The translations under genes and the position numbers were made by a program. Below the pieces are notes generated by a model, which was not told the origin of the DNA, ran no database searches, and saw only the letters and a program-made list of their open reading frames with translations. Shown here piece by piece: positions 1 to 7,211 of a stretch of 14,781 nt of DNA (position 1 is its first letter; each line of letters starts with the position of its first letter). The DNA is from an uncultured Oscillospiraceae bacterium (lineage in GTDB: Bacteria > Bacillota > Clostridia > UBA1212 > SIG427), in NCBI GenBank assembly GCA_902465325.1, contig CABQMV010000041.1, positions 1 through 14,781 on the forward strand. The letters run 5' to 3'.

Positions 1-89
1 AAAGCGGCTGTCCCTTTTCTGTTTCCTGCGGCGGCTTTCGGTGCCACCTTAACCATACCGCCGCGCTTCTGCGAAAGGAGGGATAGCGA
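1..89 (+). other. Upstream edge of conjugative element, unresolved
   Basis: This stretch lies before the PcfB-like gene. Two forward frames are open from the window edge: one ends with a stop at 50-52, the other with TAG at 84-86, three bases before the TTG start at 90. Either could be the tail of the preceding element gene; the second would fit translational coupling. The tails are too short to recognise. The stretch also holds the AAGGAGG ribosome site for the next gene, at about 76-82. Confidence 0.35.
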
Positions 90-566
90 TTGCAGGAAGA
101 AGTAGACCAGAAAACCATAGCGTTAGCGGTGAAAACCGGGAAGCTGACCGGCCAAGTGCTGCAGGCGGCCATGAAGAAATTTCTGGCCGCCCGGCAAAAG
201 GGCAAAGCCAAGCCCCACCACGGCCACCAAAGCCTGCGGCAGCTCAAAAAGGACGGTTCGGCCCTCTCCAACATCGAGATCACCGACGCGAATATTGGCC
301 TGTTCCGGCCCTGCGCCAAGAAATACGATATTGACTACACGCTGCGGAAAGACAGTTCCACCCACCCGCCGCGCTATATCGTGATTTTCAAGACCAAGCA
401 GGCCGACAATCTGGAACAGGCGTTCAAGGAGTTCACGGCCAAGAAGTTAAGCCGGGAGGAACGGCCATCAATCCGAAAGACCCTATCTGCCCTGAAACAA
501 AAGGCTGCGGCCAAGACGCAGCAGCGGGCCAAGGAGAAAGTCAAGGAAAGGGGGCTGTCACTGTGA
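90..566 (+). CDS. PcfB/DUF3801-family conjugation protein
   Basis: This 158-residue basic, soluble protein begins at a TTG codon, with AAAGGAGG about seven bases upstream supporting that unusual start. The N-terminal sequence (MQEEVDQKTIALAVKTGKL) and the Lys/Arg/Ala-rich C-terminal helix are typical of PcfB/DUF3801 proteins of Tn1549-like and pCF10-like conjugative elements. In pCF10, PcfB accompanies the relaxase and the coupling protein in presenting DNA to the transfer channel. The gene overlaps the following TraG start by four bases (GTGA), the usual arrangement. Base composition is visibly richer in G and C than the chromosomal genes after 1995, consistent with acquired DNA. The gene appears intact, but its downstream partner is destroyed, so it is probably non-functional for transfer. 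Family assignment is from sequence recall, not a search. Confidence 0.8.
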   Translation: MQEEVDQKTIALAVKTGKLTGQVLQAAMKKFLAARQKGKAKPHHGHQSLRQLKKDGSALSNIEITDANIGLFRPCAKKYDIDYTLRKDSSTHPPRYIVIFKTKQADNLEQAFKEFTAKKLSREERPSIRKTLSALKQKAAAKTQQRAKEKVKERGLSL

Positions 567-1168
567 AACCAGAGGTAAAAAAACTGATCCTGTCCAATCT
601 CCCGTACCTGATTTTCGTTTACCTGTTCGGGAAGCTGGGGCAGGCATACCGGCTGGCGGCAGGCGTGGACTTGTCGGAAAAGCTGCTGCACTTCATGGAC
701 GGCTGTTCGGCGGCCTTTGCAAACGCCGCCCCCAGCTTCCACCCTTTTGACCTGCTGATCGGCGTCGCCGGTGCCGCCGCCCTGCGGCTCATGGTGTACT
801 GCAAAAGCAAGAACGCCAAGAAATACCGCAAGGGCGAGGAATACGGCAGCGCCCGTTGGGGGACGGCCAAAGACATTGCCCCGTACATCGACCCCAACTT
901 TGACAACAACATTCTGCTGACGCAGACAGAACGGCTTACCATGAACAACCGGCCTAAAGACCCCAAAACCGCAAGGAATAAAAATGTTCTGGTAATCGGC
1001 GGTTCCGGCTCCGGCAAGACGAGATTTTTTGTGAAGCCCAACCTGATGCAATGCGTGTCCAAGGACTACCCGACCTCATTTGTGATAACCGACCCCAAGG
1101 GCAGCCTGATCGGTGAGGTGGGCCAGCTCCTTGTCCGCAGCGGCTACCGGGTGAAAGTGCTGAATACC
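563..1168 (+). pseudogene. TraG/VirD4 coupling protein, 3'-truncated
   Basis: A GTG start overlaps the pcfB stop. The first 202 residues are the N-terminus of a type IV coupling protein: two hydrophobic segments (about 10-25 and 63-80), the YGSARWGTAKDI segment near 94-105, a Walker A motif GGSGSGKT at 146-153, and the conserved ITDPKGSLIGEVG region at 175-187. Intact relatives run to roughly 600 residues, with the rest of the ATPase, Walker B and the all-alpha domain. Here the TraG sequence stops after VKVLNT (residue 202), and the reading frame continues into LysR sequence as far as a stop at 1550-1552. The resulting 329-residue open frame is a chance in-frame fusion. Without Walker B it cannot act as a normal translocation ATPase. 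Part of the same conjugative remnant as the gene before it. Confidence 0.85.
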
Positions 1169-1530
1169 CTGTCTCGCCAAATTGCTCAGCATGAGCAGGA
1201 GCTTGGCGTAAAACTGTTTGTGCGGAGCAATCACAGCATTTATTTAACAGAAGACGGTATGATACTAAAACGCCGGGCGCAGGAAATCCTTACCTTGGCA
1301 GACAAGACTAAGCGTAACTTTTTATACAAAGACGAAAATCTTGAAGGCATCATAACAATTGGAAGCGGAGAATTTCTGTCTACCAGATATCTGACTGACT
1401 GCATCGCCAAATTCCATAAAATTCATCCCCTTGTATGCTACGAATTCTACAGCGGAAATGCAGGCAATATCCGAGATAATATTGAAAGAGGTCTCCTGGA
1501 TATTGGACTAATCAGCGAGCCTATCGATAT
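1169..1530 (+). pseudogene. LysR-family regulator fragment (both ends lost)
   Basis: From LSRQIAQHEQELGVKLFVR the sequence is the recognition helix and wing of a LysR-type winged helix-turn-helix, followed by the linker helix (KRRAQEILTLADKTKRN) and the first part of the effector-binding domain, ending at LLDIGLISEPIDI. The first ~30 residues of a LysR protein and about half of the effector domain are missing, so the fragment covers roughly residues 31-150 of the ~300 expected. It is read in frame with the TraG fragment upstream, starting from the shared Thr codon ACC (1166-1168). Past 1530 the frame reads only a few unrelated residues to a stop, while another frame carries aldo/keto reductase sequence. 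It has no start codon of its own and should be treated as dead. Confidence 0.85.
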
Positions 1531-1991
1531 ACTACGGTGCCTCCAACTATAAAGCGGAACGGCTGGCAGCCGCCTGGAAATATGCAAAACGCTCCGGCAT
1601 TCAGGGATTTTCTGCCGTTTCCAATCAGTGGAGCCCTCTTCGCGAAAATCCTGCACACGTCTCTGGAGACCCTACCCTGGTAAAATTTACTGATCAGCTG
1701 GAATTTCCGCTGTTCCGAAAAACTGGTATGTCCTTCGTCCCCTATCACATCACGGCCGGAGGTTATCTGGCAAAAAAAGCTGCCGGAACATTAACACAGG
1801 CCCAGGCAGCCCTCCATGACAATTGTCACAACAATTAACTATATACAAATCTTATAAAAAACGCTGAAGGTGCCGAAAATTCCCTTCAAACACTTCTGCT
1901 GGAGAGAATCCTGCAGTATGATATTCAAATTGTACCGATTACCGCCGTCAGCAGCCTTTGCCAGTTACAGGAGCTGTATCCCCTTTTATAA
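1530..1991 (+). pseudogene. Aldo/keto reductase C-terminal fragment, with in-frame stop
   Basis: The frame starting at 1530 reads YYGASNYKAERLAAAWKYAK and then FSAVSNQWSP, characteristic of the second half of an aldo/keto reductase barrel. It continues through TGMSFVPYHITAGGYLAKKAAG to an in-frame TAA at 1836-1838. The same frame then resumes with SLQTLLLERILQYDIQIVPI, the usual C-terminal helix and strand with the NADP-binding region, and ends at a TAA at 1989-1991. The N-terminal half (catalytic Asp/Tyr/Lys/His) is absent, having been replaced by the LysR fragment. LysR regulators are often neighbours of such reductases, so an internal deletion across an original LysR-reductase pair would explain the join. 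The 3' end lies three bases from the stop of the opposite-strand HAD gene. Confidence 0.75.
1856..1888 (-). terminator. Weak candidate terminator after the pts operon
   Basis: On the minus strand a 6-bp stem (TGAAGG/CCTTCA, 1883-1888 with 1865-1870) and a 12-base loop are followed by GCG and six T residues (1856-1861). It lies about 110 bases past the HAD phosphatase stop, inside the decayed reductase. The stem is short, so it may be chance. Confidence 0.25.
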
Positions 1992-1994
1992 AGC

Positions 1995-2831
1995 TTATTC
2001 TTCCAGCAGCCTGTCAATCAGGTAGGCCACTCCATGTTCCACATTAGAGGACAAAATCCGGTCCGGTCCTACACAGGCTTTAATTTCCGGCACCGCATTA
2101 GCCACTGCATAGGAGTGGCCTACCAGTTCCAGCATTTTTCTATCATTTCCGCTGTCGCCGATGGCCGCAGCCTCCGATTCTGCAATATTCATAATCCGCA
2201 TAATTTCCTTTAGTCCTACGCCCTTGTTGACCCCTCTTGGGTTAATCTCTACATTGCTCAGATAAGAAGAACTAATCTCGAATTCTCCAGCCCGGCAGTC
2301 TCTGCTCTGGACAGCCTCCAGCGCCTGCCGTCTTTTATTTTCCTTTTGGAAAAACAGAACAACCTTCTGGATATAAGCGTCTGCGCCGGGCTCCCGCGCA
2401 ATATCGTCGCAAGGTATGTAGCGCCTCGCCAGTACTTCATATACACTTCGCTGAGGCAGGGCAGCCATGTATTCGCTGAAATTGGACGAGGTATATACGT
2501 TTCTGTTGATATAAAACATAGAGTATCCGCCAAACTCTTTTCCTATGGATATTACATAGACAGCCTGCTCCAAAGTGAGGCAGCGAGAGCAAATTACCTG
2601 ATCCTTTTCTCTGTCATATACATATCCCCCGTTCGCTGTAATAAAATACCGGACGGGGAGCGCCAGCACACGGTCAGGAATCTCTGAGTAATTCCTGCCG
2701 GTAGCAATGACCAGAGAAATACCGGCCTGGGCCGCCCTGGTAAGTGCAGCTAAATTCCTCTGAGATACATCGTTGCCCTCTCCCAGCAGTGTTCCGTCTA
2801 AATCAGTAGCAATCAATTTTACCTGTTTCAT
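1995..2831 (-). CDS. Cof-type HAD-superfamily (IIB) phosphatase
   Basis: This 278-residue cytosolic protein has all four HAD motifs: I, ATDLDGTLL, with Asp10 as nucleophile and Asp12; II, VIATG near 41-45; III, Lys203 within INPRGVNKG; and IV, GDSGND at 225-230. The long cap between motifs II and III places it in the Cof/YidA (IIB) group, which dephosphorylates sugar phosphates and similar small metabolites with Mg2+. The start has AAAGGA about eight bases upstream. It follows ptsI by 30 bases on the same strand, so it is probably the last gene of a pts operon and may remove surplus sugar phosphates; that role is inference. The actual substrate cannot be read from the sequence. It is not a SerB-type phosphoserine phosphatase. 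Confidence 0.85.
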   Translation of the reverse strand: MKQVKLIATDLDGTLLGEGNDVSQRNLAALTRAAQAGISLVIATGRNYSEIPDRVLALPVRYFITANGGYVYDREKDQVICSRCLTLEQAVYVISIGKEFGGYSMFYINRNVYTSSNFSEYMAALPQRSVYEVLARRYIPCDDIAREPGADAYIQKVVLFFQKENKRRQALEAVQSRDCRAGEFEISSSYLSNVEINPRGVNKGVGLKEIMRIMNIAESEAAAIGDSGNDRKMLELVGHSYAVANAVPEIKACVGPDRILSSNVEHGVAYLIDRLLEE

Positions 2832-2861
2832 TTTACGATTCCTTTCGTATAATAAGCGGTT

Positions 2862-4484
2862 TTATAAAGATCTTACCTTTTCCCTGACTGCCAGTACTTT
2901 TGGAGGAGAAACAGACAGCTCATCAATTCCCATATTTAAAAAGGTTTCTGTAAGGTCTGTATCTGCCCCCAGCTCTCCGCAGATTCCAACCCAAATTCCA
3001 TGGGTATGAGCACTTTTTACTGTCATTTCAATAAGTCGCAGCACAGCTCTGTGGCGAGGCTGAAAAAAAGCAGCCAGCGCTTCATTCTGCCGGTCTATGG
3101 CCAGCGTATACTGAGAAAGGTCATTGGTCCCTACACTAAAAAAATCCACCTCTCGGGCCAGTTCATCACTAATCAGAGCTGCAGCCGGGGTTTCAACCAT
3201 AATTCCCAGCTCCGTCAATTCATTAAAGGGAATTCCTTCCTCTCTCAAATCCGCTCTGACCTTTGCCGCAATTTTTTTAATTTCCAGTACCTCATCCAGG
3301 GAAATAATCATTGGAAACATAATACTGATATTTCCAAAGGCAGAGGCACGGTAAAGAGCTCTCAGCTGAGTAATAAAAAGCTCTCTTCTTGCAAGACAAA
3401 TCCGGATTGCACGAAATCCCATGGCAGGGTTCTCCTCCTGAGGCAGTCCAAAATAGTCTATCCTTTTATCCGCTCCTATGTCAAGTGTGCGGATTACAAC
3501 TTTTTTGCCGCCCATTTGCTGAGCTACATCCCGATAAGCCCGGAACTGCTCTTCCTCTGTAGGATAATCCGCGCTGCCCAGAAACAGGAACTCGCTTCGG
3601 AACAGTCCAATGCCCCCTGCATCATTGTCCAGTACATAGCCAATGTCGGAAGGATCTCCTATATTGGCGAAAATATCAATTCTTCTCCCGTCGTGGGTCT
3701 CATTGGGCAGTCCCTTCAGAGCCTGTTTCCGTCTGAGAGCCTCCTGCCGCTCTCGGATTTTAGCATTGTACTGTTCTACACACTGGGCATCCGGCTCAAG
3801 AATTACAAGGCCCTCACTTCCGTCTACAATGGCCTCTTTGCCGTCTTGTATCGCCTCTTCTGAAATCAGTCCGGTATTGACGACTGCCGGGATTCCCATA
3901 GTACGGGCCAGTATAGCGGTATGAGAGTTCTCTGATCCCTTCATTAGCACAAAGGCCAAAATTTTCGATTTATCAAACTGAACGGTTTCACTGGGCGATA
4001 AATCCTCTGCCACTAAAATAACCGGCGTTTCCGGATGAAATCCACTTCCGCCCCTGCCTGTCAGACAGGCCAGTATTCGATTGGAAATATCGGTAACATC
4101 AGCGGCCCTGGCCTGCATATAAGGATCCTCCATCTCGGCAAACATGCGTGAAAAATTCTCAGAAGTCGTCAGTACCGCATACTCTGCATTGATACGTTGG
4201 GTTTCAATTATATTTCTTATACTGTCACAATAATCCGGGTCCTCCAGCATCATCTGATGGACCTCAAAAATCTGTGCATTTACTTGTCCTACCTCTTGCA
4301 GCGCCCTTTCATAAAGTACAGAAAGCTGCGCCCCGGCCGCCTCCTTTGCAGCGGTAAAACGCCGAAATTCTGCCTGGGGATCTGCAATAGAATACCGCTT
4401 AACAGCGGAGCAATCCTTTCTGTACCGATAGAGCTTACCTCTGGCAATGGCGGAATAGACGCCTTTTCCCCGCAAGGTAACCAT
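2862..4484 (-). CDS. ptsI: PEP-protein phosphotransferase (PTS Enzyme I)
   Basis: Enzyme I transfers phosphate from phosphoenolpyruvate to HPr, the first step of sugar uptake through the phosphotransferase system. The 540-residue protein shows the N-terminal HPr-binding and swivelling domains with the phosphohistidine segment GSENSHTAILARTMGIPAVV (His188). The C-terminal PEP-binding barrel has GGIGLFRSEFLF, DIGADK, the signature FFSVGTNDLSQYTLAIDR, and the catalytic Cys502 in GICGELG. It is about 30 residues shorter than the E. coli enzyme, a size common in Clostridia. The ATG shares one base with the ptsH stop (TAATG), and GAGGAG lies inside the end of ptsH, so translation is probably coupled. 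All key residues are present. Confidence 0.97.
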   Translation of the reverse strand: MVTLRGKGVYSAIARGKLYRYRKDCSAVKRYSIADPQAEFRRFTAAKEAAGAQLSVLYERALQEVGQVNAQIFEVHQMMLEDPDYCDSIRNIIETQRINAEYAVLTTSENFSRMFAEMEDPYMQARAADVTDISNRILACLTGRGGSGFHPETPVILVAEDLSPSETVQFDKSKILAFVLMKGSENSHTAILARTMGIPAVVNTGLISEEAIQDGKEAIVDGSEGLVILEPDAQCVEQYNAKIRERQEALRRKQALKGLPNETHDGRRIDIFANIGDPSDIGYVLDNDAGGIGLFRSEFLFLGSADYPTEEEQFRAYRDVAQQMGGKKVVIRTLDIGADKRIDYFGLPQEENPAMGFRAIRICLARRELFITQLRALYRASAFGNISIMFPMIISLDEVLEIKKIAAKVRADLREEGIPFNELTELGIMVETPAAALISDELAREVDFFSVGTNDLSQYTLAIDRQNEALAAFFQPRHRAVLRLIEMTVKSAHTHGIWVGICGELGADTDLTETFLNMGIDELSVSPPKVLAVREKVRSL

Positions 4485-4741
4485 TAAAGATTCTCCTCTA
4501 AAAACTGTTTCACCGTCTCGGCCGCGGTATCCTCATCAGGCCCTTCTACAGTCACTTGAATGACGCTTCCCTTTCTGGCGCCAAGAGACATTATTGCAAA
4601 AAGTTTTTTTGCAGAAGCGCTTCGCCCCTCTTTTTCTAAAGTGATTTCCGACTGAAAACCAGAAGCTGCTTTTACCAGCAGACCGGCCGGTCTCGCATGA
4701 ATCCCCAATTCGTCTGTGATAGTATATTTAAATTTTTTCAT
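4484..4741 (-). CDS. ptsH: Phosphocarrier protein HPr, lacking Ser46
   Basis: HPr accepts phosphate from Enzyme I on His15 and passes it to sugar-specific EIIA proteins. Starting at the ATG at 4741 gives 85 residues, with His15 in GIHARPAG at the standard position. An in-frame ATG three codons upstream (4750) sits only about two bases from the AAAGGA site, so the inner start is preferred. Around position 46 the sequence is SASAKKLFAIMSLGARKG. Aligned with E. coli (AKSLF) and Bacillus (LKSIMGVMSLG), the regulatory Ser46 is Lys. It should therefore carry PTS phosphate but not be a substrate of HPr kinase. The gene is directly followed by ptsI. No convincing -35/-10 pair is visible upstream; CATAAT at 4796-4801 after TG is a weak candidate. 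Confidence 0.95.
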   Translation of the reverse strand: MKKFKYTITDELGIHARPAGLLVKAASGFQSEITLEKEGRSASAKKLFAIMSLGARKGSVIQVTVEGPDEDTAAETVKQFLEENL

Positions 4742-4812
4742 GTTGGTCATATCCTTTCCCTCTGTATTTTCCGGCAGTCAACACCGTCTGCTTTTATTAT
4801 GCACGATTTCGC

Positions 4813-4855
4813 AAAAAAAAGACCCATTTTACAATTTTTCTGTGCAAAACGGATC
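4813..4855 (-). terminator. Intrinsic terminator of serC-serA
   Basis: On the minus strand, 4855 down to 4821 folds into a 13-bp stem (GATCCGTTTTGCA with TGTAAAATGGGTC, including three G-U pairs) with a nine-base loop, followed at once by eight T residues at 4820-4813. It lies about 40 bases past the serA stop and separates the serine operon from ptsH. A second weak inverted repeat (4883-4902) covers the serA stop codon and lacks a T tract. Confidence 0.8.
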
Positions 4856-4895
4856 TGAAAATTAAAATATACACAGGGGAAACCGATTACTTAGG

Positions 4896-6065
4896 TTATC
4901 GGATTACCCTCACACGGATTACACCTTCAATCTTTTTCAGCTGCTCTGTATAATCCTGCCGAAAATCCGATTCCCGGATATCCAGAACGGTATACGCATA
5001 CTCGTTTTTAGATTTATTGGTCATATTCTCAATGTTGTGCTCCATGGCAGAGAAAACGCCGGAAATCTGAGACAGCATATTGGGCACATTTCTGTGAATG
5101 ACACAGACACGGCAGTCTGTTTCCCTGGGTACTACGACCGCCGGGAAATTAACAGAGTGCCTGATATTTCCATTTTCAAAAAAATCTATCAGCTCCGCGG
5201 CAGCCATGCTGGCGCAGTTCTCCTCGGATTCCGGTGTAGATGCGCCTAAATGCGGTACGGCAATGACCCCTTCCGCGCCAATCAGTTTCTCGGTAGGCAA
5301 GTCCGTCACATAAGCGGCAAGCTTACCAGAGGCCAGGGCCTCCAATACCGCATCGTTATCAACTAAACCGTCCCGAGCAAAATTATAGAGTCTCGCGCCC
5401 TCCTTCATCATGCTCAGAGCCTCCCGGTCTACGCTGTTTTTCGTCTCCGGCGTAAGGGGGACATGGACAGTAATATAGTCACACTCAGTAAAAATCTCCT
5501 TTAGAGTTTCCGCATGGTGTACAGAATGAGAAAGGTGCCAGGCAGATTCTACGGAAAGATATGGATCGTAGCCGTATACTTCCATCCCTAAATGGCTGGC
5601 GGCATTGGCTACTAGAACACCTATAGCCCCCAACCCAATAACCCCCAGTTTCTTCCCGGCCAATTCCGGACCGGCAAAACGGGACTTATTTTTCTCTACC
5701 ATTTTGCCAATCGCATCGCCCTGTCCCTTCAGAGTACCGACCCATTCTATAGCCTGAGGAATTTTTCGGGAACTGATCAGCATAGCCGCCAGCACCAGCT
5801 CCTTCACAGCATTCGCATTGGCTCCCGGCGTATTAAATACTACAATTCCCTTTTCCGCACATGCTTCAACGGGAATGTTATTCACCCCGGCTCCTGCTCT
5901 GGCTATGGCCTTTAAATTGTCTCCAAATTCCATTTCGTGCAGGGAAGCAGAGCGGACCAATATCGCATCCGGATTTTCAAGCTGATCTCCATAAGCGTAT
6001 TTTGTCTCAGGAAAGCAGGACAGTCCTTTGGAAGAAATTTTATTCAATGTCTGTATTCTGTACAT
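4896..6065 (-). CDS. serA: D-3-phosphoglycerate dehydrogenase
   Basis: This enzyme oxidises 3-phosphoglycerate to 3-phosphohydroxypyruvate with NAD, the first step of serine synthesis. The 389-residue protein has the D-2-hydroxyacid dehydrogenase layout: the substrate-side AGAGVNNIP and NTPGANANAVKEL segments, a Rossmann motif GVIGLGAIG, the catalytic Arg in NFARDGLVD, and the His in VPHLGAST. The last ~75 residues (about 315-389; FPAVVVPRETDCRVCVIHRN onward) form an ACT domain, the usual serine-sensing element; there is no intervening domain as in long SerA forms. The ATG shares one base with the serC stop (TGATG), so the two are co-transcribed and probably co-translated. 2-oxoglutarate-reducing activity, as in E. 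coli SerA, is possible but not visible here. Confidence 0.93.
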   Translation of the reverse strand: MYRIQTLNKISSKGLSCFPETKYAYGDQLENPDAILVRSASLHEMEFGDNLKAIARAGAGVNNIPVEACAEKGIVVFNTPGANANAVKELVLAAMLISSRKIPQAIEWVGTLKGQGDAIGKMVEKNKSRFAGPELAGKKLGVIGLGAIGVLVANAASHLGMEVYGYDPYLSVESAWHLSHSVHHAETLKEIFTECDYITVHVPLTPETKNSVDREALSMMKEGARLYNFARDGLVDNDAVLEALASGKLAAYVTDLPTEKLIGAEGVIAVPHLGASTPESEENCASMAAAELIDFFENGNIRHSVNFPAVVVPRETDCRVCVIHRNVPNMLSQISGVFSAMEHNIENMTNKSKNEYAYTVLDIRESDFRQDYTEQLKKIEGVIRVRVIR

Positions 6066-7150
6066 CAGCCGTTTTCCTCTTCAAATTCTTTCATAAACGC
6101 AACTAGCGCCTGTATACCCTCTATAGGCATTGCATTGTAGATCGACGCTCTCATTCCACCCACACTGCGGTGTCCCTTCAGATTTACAAAGCCTGCATCT
6201 GCCGCAGCCTTTACAAAGGCAGCATCCTTCTCTTCACTTCCTGTGATAAACGGCACATTCATAAGAGAACGGTCCTCCGGTACTACTGTGCCTTTAAACA
6301 GAGAGGAGGAATCCAGATAGCCATAGAGAATTTTTGCCTTGGTCTCATTGCGTTCTTTCATTTTTGCCACACCGCCGATGGTATTTTTAATCCATTCCAG
6401 TACCAGCTTACATATGTAAATGGTATAGCAGGGCGGTGTATTGAACAGAGAATTTGCATCCGCATGGGTTTTATAATTAAACATGGTCGGCGTAATGTCC
6501 CTGGCATTTCCAATCAGGTCCTCTCTTACAATTACCAGCGTCAGTCCCGCCGGCGCAATATTTTTCTGCGCTCCGGCAAACAGCAGGCCAAATCTGCTTA
6601 CATCAATAGGTTCGGAAAGAATACAGGAGGAAATATCCGCCACCAACGGCACCTTTCCTGTATCAGGCAATGTGTGATATTTTGTACCGTATATGGTATT
6701 GTTCATGCAAATATGAAAATAGTCCGCATCCTTGGTAAAGGTCTCCGGATCCAACTTTGGTATGTAGGAAAAGGTCTTATCCTTAGAAGAAGCGATTACC
6801 TTTGTTTCTCCGTACCGGGAAGCCTCCTGCCATGCCTTGGTAGCCCACTGTCCGGTCAGTACAAAATCCGCTTTGCCGCTCCCATTCATCAGGTTAAGGG
6901 GAACCATAGCAAACTGAGACCAAGCTCCGCCTTGTAGAAAAAGTACTTTGTAATCATCGGGAATCCCCATAAGCTCTCGAAGCAAAGTCTCCGCGCCCCC
7001 AATAATTTCCTCAAAAACTTTAGATCTATGAGACATTTCCATAACAGACTGTCCGCTGCCCTGATAATCCAGCATTTCATCGGCTGCTTTTCTCAGAACT
7101 TCTTCAGGCAGCACAGAGGGACCTGCTGAAAAATTATATACTCTTGACAT
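6065..7150 (-). CDS. serC: Phosphoserine aminotransferase
   Basis: SerC is a PLP enzyme that transfers the amino group of glutamate to 3-phosphohydroxypyruvate, giving phosphoserine. The 361-residue length is standard. Recognisable segments are the N-terminal YNFSAGPSVLPEEVL, the phosphate/PLP contact GGAWSQFAMVP, the PLP lysine in GAQKNIAPAG, and GGMRASIYNAM near the C-terminus. AAAGGAG lies about eight bases before the ATG. The gene is first in a two-gene operon with serA and sits just downstream of a near-perfect sigma-A promoter. No serB-type phosphoserine phosphatase gene lies in this window, so the last step must be encoded elsewhere. The 5' leader is too short for a T-box or riboswitch. 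Confidence 0.95.
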   Translation of the reverse strand: MSRVYNFSAGPSVLPEEVLRKAADEMLDYQGSGQSVMEMSHRSKVFEEIIGGAETLLRELMGIPDDYKVLFLQGGAWSQFAMVPLNLMNGSGKADFVLTGQWATKAWQEASRYGETKVIASSKDKTFSYIPKLDPETFTKDADYFHICMNNTIYGTKYHTLPDTGKVPLVADISSCILSEPIDVSRFGLLFAGAQKNIAPAGLTLVIVREDLIGNARDITPTMFNYKTHADANSLFNTPPCYTIYICKLVLEWIKNTIGGVAKMKERNETKAKILYGYLDSSSLFKGTVVPEDRSLMNVPFITGSEEKDAAFVKAAADAGFVNLKGHRSVGGMRASIYNAMPIEGIQALVAFMKEFEEENG

Positions 7151-7182
7151 GATGACAACTCCTTTGCAAATATTTTACATAT

Positions 7183-7211
7183 ATTATATGGGTCTCCCCA
7201 TGGGATGTCAA
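7183..7211 (-). promoter_or_regulatory. Consensus sigma-A promoter of serC-serA
   Basis: On the minus strand TTGACA (7211-7206) and TATAAT (7188-7183) are exactly 17 bases apart, a perfect match to the housekeeping consensus. The spacer holds a dyad: ATGGG and CCCAT around GAGA, and an overlapping CCCATGGG palindrome. The first transcribed base should be near 7176, giving a leader of about 25 bases. The dyad could be a repressor site or chance. Confidence 0.85.

Noticed and set aside
374..1051. A 225-codon minus-strand open frame opposite pcfB and traG.
   Set aside because: Long antisense frames are expected in GC-rich DNA. The plus-strand proteins match known conjugation families with proper overlapping starts.
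1817..1828. A 12-base perfect palindrome TGACAATTGTCA.
   Set aside because: It lies within the coding sequence of the decayed reductase, just before the in-frame stop, with no promoter nearby. Most likely chance.
3000..3863. A 287-codon plus-strand open frame antisense to ptsI.
   Set aside because: It is a mirror of the ptsI coding frame with low-complexity, Ser/His-rich content, no ribosome site and no recognisable family. Enzyme I motifs on the other strand are complete.
4883..4902. An inverted repeat CCGATTAC-TTAG-GTTATCGG over the serA stop.
   Set aside because: It has an internal mismatch and no T tract; the stronger stem at 4821-4855 with eight T residues is the credible terminator.
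6170..6937. A 255-codon plus-strand open frame antisense to serC.
   Set aside because: Shadow of a clearly conserved gene; no start signals or domain-like sequence.
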